A stretch of DNA of 64,000 nucleotides from Callipepla californica brunnescens (taxonomy: Eukaryota; Chordata; Aves; Galliformes; Odontophoridae), in assembly GCA_023055505.1 (NCBI GenBank), contig JALIRH010000002.1, positions 55,362,733 through 55,426,732 of the forward strand, written 5' to 3'. The first letter of the stretch is position 1. Each line of letters begins with the position of its first letter. The position numbers and the translations under genes were made by a program. The notes beneath the pieces were generated by a model. It saw nothing but the letters and a program-made list of their open reading frames with translations, ran no database searches and was not told where the DNA came from. Positions 59,036 to 64,000 of the stretch are shown piece after piece.

Positions 59036-59384
59036 AAGACAAGGCTCAGAGGGGATCTGATCCACATCTATAAATATCTAAGGAACAGGAGGCAAAGGGA
59101 CAAGGCCAGACTCTTCTCTGCAGTGTGTGGTGCCAGGATGAGGGGTAATGGTCACAAAGTGGCACATAAAAAGTTCCACGCAAATGTGCATGGCAAACTC
59201 TTCCTGGTAAGGGTGACAGAGCATTGGTACAGGCTGCCCAGAGATGTTGTGAAGTCTCCTTCTCTGGAGACGTTCAAGACCTGCCTGGACGCCCACCTGT
59301 GCAATGTGGGCTAGGGAGCTGCTTTGGCAGGGGGTTGGACTAGATGATCTCTAGAGGTCCCTTCCAATCCAAACAATTCTGTGA
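59036..59384 (+). mobile_element. CR1 LINE 3' fragment with open ORF2 end
   Basis: Sense CR1. The last ORF2 codons and 3' region are open through 59314 in the frame beginning 'LRGDLIHIYKYLRNRR' (from about 59050). DNA landmarks are 'tacaggctgcccagagatgt' (about 59228), 'gttggactagatgatctcta' (about 59333) and 'aggtcccttccaatccaaac' (about 59355). The tail ends near 59384 with a single 'attctgtgag'. It belongs to a different CR1 subtype from the copies at 37692 and 51405, judging by its 3' UTR wording. Confidence 0.93.
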
Positions 59385-60622
59385 GAAGATCAAAGAGGTT
59401 TTCTTCAATCTTTATTTTCCCTACATTTTCACATGCTAAAAGTCCTCATGAAGGAATTTTAAATAGTAGAAAATCACTAGCAAAGGAATACTTTCTTGCC
59501 AACATTCCAATCATTTTAGAAACCCTTTTTTCCTAAACATATTTCAGAACTCCATGTCAGAAAATGAAAAAACGCTTTTAAAGTTTAAAAATAATTTGAA
59601 CAATACAATAAAGCAAATCCTTCTATGACTGTTATATGCGTAACCAGTTAGAAAACGAAAAATTCAATCCCCTGTCATCTTATTTTTGCCTTCTGAACAC
59701 TATGGCTTTACATTAGGTATTAAATAATAATAGCATGATTTTTAATAGCGCAGTTATGTTTAATAACAGCTAACAGTTATTAATAACAGGATAATTATAG
59801 CATTACTGTTTGCTAACTTCTCTAGCAATCTCATGTAATACAGATAAGCAACAGGAAAAATAGTTCATTTTTTCAATAGAAGATTAATTCTACTGCCTAA
59901 CAAACTTCTCGTCATTTATAAAACACATTAAAATATGTAAATGAAATACAAATCAATGCCAAGGTAGTTTGCTACTATAGAAATCTCTTAATAAAGTTCA
60001 ACTTAATATTTATTATACTGACAACATATCGTCAGAAATGTTCAGTGTGTAAAAAATTTTTCATACAAAGACCTCATTCTCTTGCATACTGTGATATAAT
60101 AAAAAAGATAATTATAGTCTATAAATCTTCTTGCAATAATGAATGCCATAAAAAAGCAGCTTCAAAACTGCAGCTGCAACTAACCCCAGGCATAGACCCC
60201 CATCTACTTACAGTAATAGCTCAGGGGTACACTCTGGTTCTTCTGATGGGGAAACTTAAACATGGAGAAATGGCTGCTGAGAAGCTGAATTCTGCCATCT
60301 GATGGACGCTCATTTACACTGTCTACCACCATAGTCCTCTGAGACTACCCCATCAAACCTACCATTTTGTAGCTTTGCTCTTAATCCTGTGAAGCTAAAA
60401 AACAAGAAAAGGCTACTTTGTCACCTCCTTTAAAACAGACCTCAAAGCAGCCCACTGATTATCTGTATTAACCTTCTACAGCTGTGCATGCTGATGGTTC
60501 AGCTGGGAAATCTTCCTGCTAAGAAAAAGACAGTTTAGAGATAATTTTGCACTAATGCGTGGTTGCCTTGCCAGAGATGGATAGAGTTGCTTCGCTGATT
60601 GTGGAAAGAAGTTCAAGTATCT
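59385..60622. other. AT-rich unique DNA, no gene recognised
   Basis: No repeat body or coding homology. The 85-codon frame at 60045-60302 has no recognisable motif. Confidence 0.55.
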
Positions 60623-60728
60623 CAGAATCACAGGGGTTAGAAGGGACCTCTGGAGTACAACCTCCTGCTAAAGCAGGTTCCTAACAGCAGGTTTTACAGG
60701 ATAGTGTGTACCTTTGGGTGAAATTGGT
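60623..60728 (-). mobile_element. CR1 LINE 3' fragment
   Basis: Antisense CR1 starting 'cagaatcacaggggttagaa' (60624), then 'aagggacctctggagtacaa' (about 60642) and 'cctgctaaagcaggttccta' (about 60663). Truncated after about 105 bp. Confidence 0.88.
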
Positions 60729-63700
60729 CAGAATTGGTAGCATGTGCCCACCTTTTGATATTGTGTGAGAACTCATTACCCCACATCCTCAGCCAGGGAA
60801 AGATGATGAAACAAGAGAAAGACTTTTCTCCTGGGCTGTGCTACCAATGGTATGAAAGGTTGGCTCTATGCACTTCTACACTTTCATGAGCCATTGGAGG
60901 GACTTTTAAGTTCAAATCAAATAGCAGCAACTACAGGAATGGAACCTCAGGAGTCAAGGATATATGAGATCTGTCTAAGCAGTATGTGGTATCTCCCAAG
61001 TGGAAGAGCAGTACCAAGTGGTACTTGGGATATGTGAAAAATACTTGTTGAGCAGCCTGGTTGTATAAAGAAGTGGGTGCAAAAAGTGAGTGTTTGGAGG
61101 TTGTCTAAGGAGACTTCTGGGAAGCAGGATGCATGGGACATTTAGGATTGCGGACAGCCTTAACAATCCACACAGGCCTTTGGTGTTGCTTCCTGGAGAC
61201 TGCTCTTGGCTGGGCGTTGCCAAACATACCTCAATGATGCTGCTTTAGAAGCTGGGAGTATCTTTGCAGAGTTTCTCACAAGTATGTAGTGCCTTCTTGA
61301 TATCATCAGAGGTACCCCAGCTTCTTGATATCATCAGAGGTACCCCAGCTTCTTGATATCATCAGAGGTACCCCAGCTTCTGCTTCTCTTTTGCCTTTGT
61401 TGCTCATTCTTGTGCTAACAAAGAAAATATTTTAGTTTCTGCTTTAAACAATGATAATAAAAATGATATAAAATATCATAAGAATAGAAGAATGGCTAAG
61501 TTGGTCGTAGCTTTAAATGCAATTCATGCTCAGCTGGTGCAGCTAATTTCCTATCAACTTGATCTTGAACAATAGGACTGCCATTAATTATTCTTATAAT
61601 TAAAGTTAACATATGATGGACTTTGATACTAGGACATTGTCTTCAATATGAAAGTCAAAGAGTATGAATAATCAGCTAAATATTTAAGGTCAGTGTTGTA
61701 ATTACACTGCATTAATTTAATTGCTCAAATTTAATCTTTTAGATCTGCTTCTTGTCATGTCTTAGTTGGTGTGACTCATGGACCATGAGCATGCTAGGGC
61801 ACTGAGAAAACTATGCCATACACTGTAAGCAGAGGCAAATTAAATTTTCAGGAATTATTTGAAAATAAATTATGTGTGGGTGTGTAATAGTAACTCATTC
61901 TTCTCTACCGCTGTGCAGTAGAACTTACTGAATTTATTCTCAGTGCATAGAAAGTGGTTTACAGTTATAGAAAAGTTAAGTAATTTATCACGAGTTATAT
62001 ATAACAGTAAACTTTGTTTGGTATTATGTGTTTCATGGATATTATTTTGGCCACTTTATTTTTTTCTCCCTCTCCTTTCTTAGTTAACACTTCTTAGATA
62101 GTTTCCTCTATTTTCTCCTGTAACTTGTTAGTGTTACTGTTAAGCTGCAAACATTTTGTTCTGAGAATAGGAAAATTCAAAATAAACACTAACAGAATAT
62201 AAATTTTCCTTAGTCAGTTCACAGTGAAATAAATGTGAATAAATGTAGAATTCTTTTGAAATGAATAATCAGCTGTTCTTGGAAGCAGCAAAACTCACCC
62301 CTGTCACAGACTGATCCTCCTTCAATGAGCCAGATATTAGCAAGCCCATCTAGCGAAGAACTTGTGCAAAAGACTTCATTAGGCGACTAACAAAGAAGCA
62401 GAGCTGGGTAGATCTCAGTATAGGCTGAGCTCATAACAAAGCAACAGCCTCATAAAGCTCACTTCAATTAAGCTGACAGACATCAGGCAGCTTTTAGGTT
62501 GTTTGGTCTTGTGAGTAATGAGAGCAGGATTTCTAAATAAGATTCTAGGGGGGAAAGAAATCAAATCTTAATGTCCCCCAAACCCTTTCTCTTTACTAAA
62601 TTATGTAATTAAAGCCAGACTGAGCAGGTAGGAAATAAGTGTTTAATGTAATGAAGATAGTAATCTGAAATTTTTTTAACAGATAATCTCTTCAACAAAA
62701 ACGTTCCTTTTAGGGAAAAAAAAAAAAAAGTAAAATAGAATAATACAGTTTTACACTGTCTTTGTATGCTCTGATGATGAATCTTCCCAGGCAGGAGCAA
62801 AGATATTTTTTTCTGATGTATAACTTCCTTAAAAGTTACCACTGTTCATCACTTGTAAGATATCATAACTTTATTTTTTTGAGGGACATTTTATAACAAG
62901 CAACTAGTTATAGATAAAAAGTTGTCATGGTCTCCCTTGATATTAGCCTAGATTGAATTCAGGTGTACCACATGATCTTCCTTAATGCCTCAGGAGATTT
63001 CAGGTCATTATTCTGTTACTTGCTTTGAAGCAACTTAATGTAACACAAGGACAGTCTGGAGATGGTACAAAACAACAGGCAATTTCTCTAATTTATTAAA
63101 CTTAATCCACTAAAGAGACATTCTGCTGAATCTCTCTGGGAAATTTGTAGATCTGAAGGCATGCCAGTAATTCATTTGCATGTCCAACCATTCAGCCCTC
63201 CTTATTGCAGACTAATTGTCTCCTCATCTCAGTGGCAGAGCATATGGCTAATATCTGAAGTTCCGTGATACCATCAAATGTAACATATGTCTCTTCTGGT
63301 CCTTTTAGGGGATGTCACTCAGTGTGATACAACTGTTTTCATGCAGAGCAATTATGCCTTTTAGAGGCCCTCAGCACTGGCTTGGCTTTGATTTATTTGT
63401 TCACAACATAGCATTTGATTAATTTAGCTGTAATTATGAGAAAATGAATGAACATAATGTTTGAAGATTTTGGACTCGTAGATGAGGTATAGAAGTATCT
63501 AACCATCATCTGAGGTGCAACTTTTGAGATAACCTGATCAATCACGTCAAAAGAAGTTTAAAATGCTTTCATAGGGGCTTTCATATTACTTAAAAAGGGC
63601 AAATTGGTTTGGACTGATTTTGTTGGGTTTTTTTAGATAAGAATTTCTGGATTTATTTTTTAACCAGTTAAAAAACTTACCTAGAAAATCACATTCAAAA

Positions 63701-64000
63701 GCATTCTGTTTCAAAGCTTTGTGGGCAATTAAAGTCAGGTACTAAGGCAATAATTATTTGTAACTTTGAGCATGCTTTCTGTTTGAAGAAGACAGACATG
63801 CTAATTTTCCCTTCAGTACAGATTCTTATCAGGAAGTTGATTTTTTTCATCATAGCTTCTTCTATTTTTGTTAATGTGTTATTATTCTCTTGCAACATTC
63901 CAATCTGTTTTCGGTTGCATTGAATGAGCATGAAACTCTACTTATTTTTATAGTTAATCGTCAATATTTTTTATACTTACAATAATTCATCATGCTTTTA
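60729..64000. other. AT-rich unique DNA, no gene recognised
   Basis: Apart from the 28-bp tandem repeat at 61293-61376 and an A run at 62716-62729, nothing is recognised. Minus-strand frames at 60947-61223 and 62609-62842 are short and featureless. Confidence 0.55.
61293..61376 (+). repeat. 28-bp minisatellite, three identical copies
   Basis: Three head-to-tail copies of a 28-bp unit starting 'cttcttgatatcatcagagg' and ending 'taccccag', with no mismatch (61293-61320, 61321-61348, 61349-61376). A partial 'cttct' follows. Perfect identity implies recent expansion or gene-conversion homogenisation. Likely polymorphic in copy number. Confidence 0.97.

Noticed and set aside
1..64000. CRISPR arrays, tRNA or rRNA genes, bacterial operons
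   Set aside because: No spaced direct repeats, no A/B-box or cloverleaf matches noticed, and the repeats are all avian. A tRNAscan-SE and Infernal run would be decisive for small RNAs I could have missed.

Overview
This window looks like AT-rich intergenic or intronic DNA from a bird, most likely a galliform close to chicken. The evidence is the repeat content. At least 14 fragments of the avian LINE CR1 are present, most with the typical CR1 3' end ('gattctatgattctatg'). There is also a decayed Galluhop-like mariner transposon with AGGCTGCCCC-type terminal inverted repeats, and a decayed ERV-L type endogenous retrovirus with one 3' LTR. There are no bacterial-type genes, operons, rRNA, tRNA or CRISPR arrays. 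Nearly all open frames are short chance frames, transposon remnants, or a by-product of a stop-free hexanucleotide repeat.

Layout. 0.1-1.3 kb: a 1.2 kb antisense CR1 with recognisable reverse-transcriptase pieces. 1.3-5.6 kb: AT-rich unique DNA. 5.6-6.6 kb: the mariner relic, flanked by TA on both sides. 9.5-12.4 kb: the ERV-L relic, with gag, protease/RT start and integrase remnants, the RT core deleted, no 5' LTR, and a 3' LTR. 13.9-17.0 kb: a cluster of four CR1 fragments. 17.4-17.8 kb: a candidate terminal protein-coding exon on the + strand, with a very strong splice acceptor, 33 full codons, a stop and a poly(A) signal. 17.0-26.8 kb: almost free of repeats. 26.8-60.7 kb: scattered CR1 fragments, mostly + strand. 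45.6-45.9 kb: a 34-unit purine repeat that changes from AAGGGG to AAAGGG units at one point. 61.3 kb: three identical copies of a 28-bp unit.

No complete conventional gene is visible. The best candidates for host function are the terminal exon at 17,418 (+), a 9-nt microexon at 54,763 (+) with strong splice signals, a 120-nt exon at 57,365-57,484 (-) that would encode a transmembrane segment and basic stop-transfer, and a weaker 123-nt exon at 25,617 (+). I could not assign these to named genes. All rest on local splice grammar and reading frame, and need RNA or cross-species data. I found no convincing new multi-gene system. The most unusual non-genic structures are the purine repeat, a 28-bp near-perfect palindrome at 23,173, two ZNF143-like motifs, and two tail-to-tail CR1 pairs.
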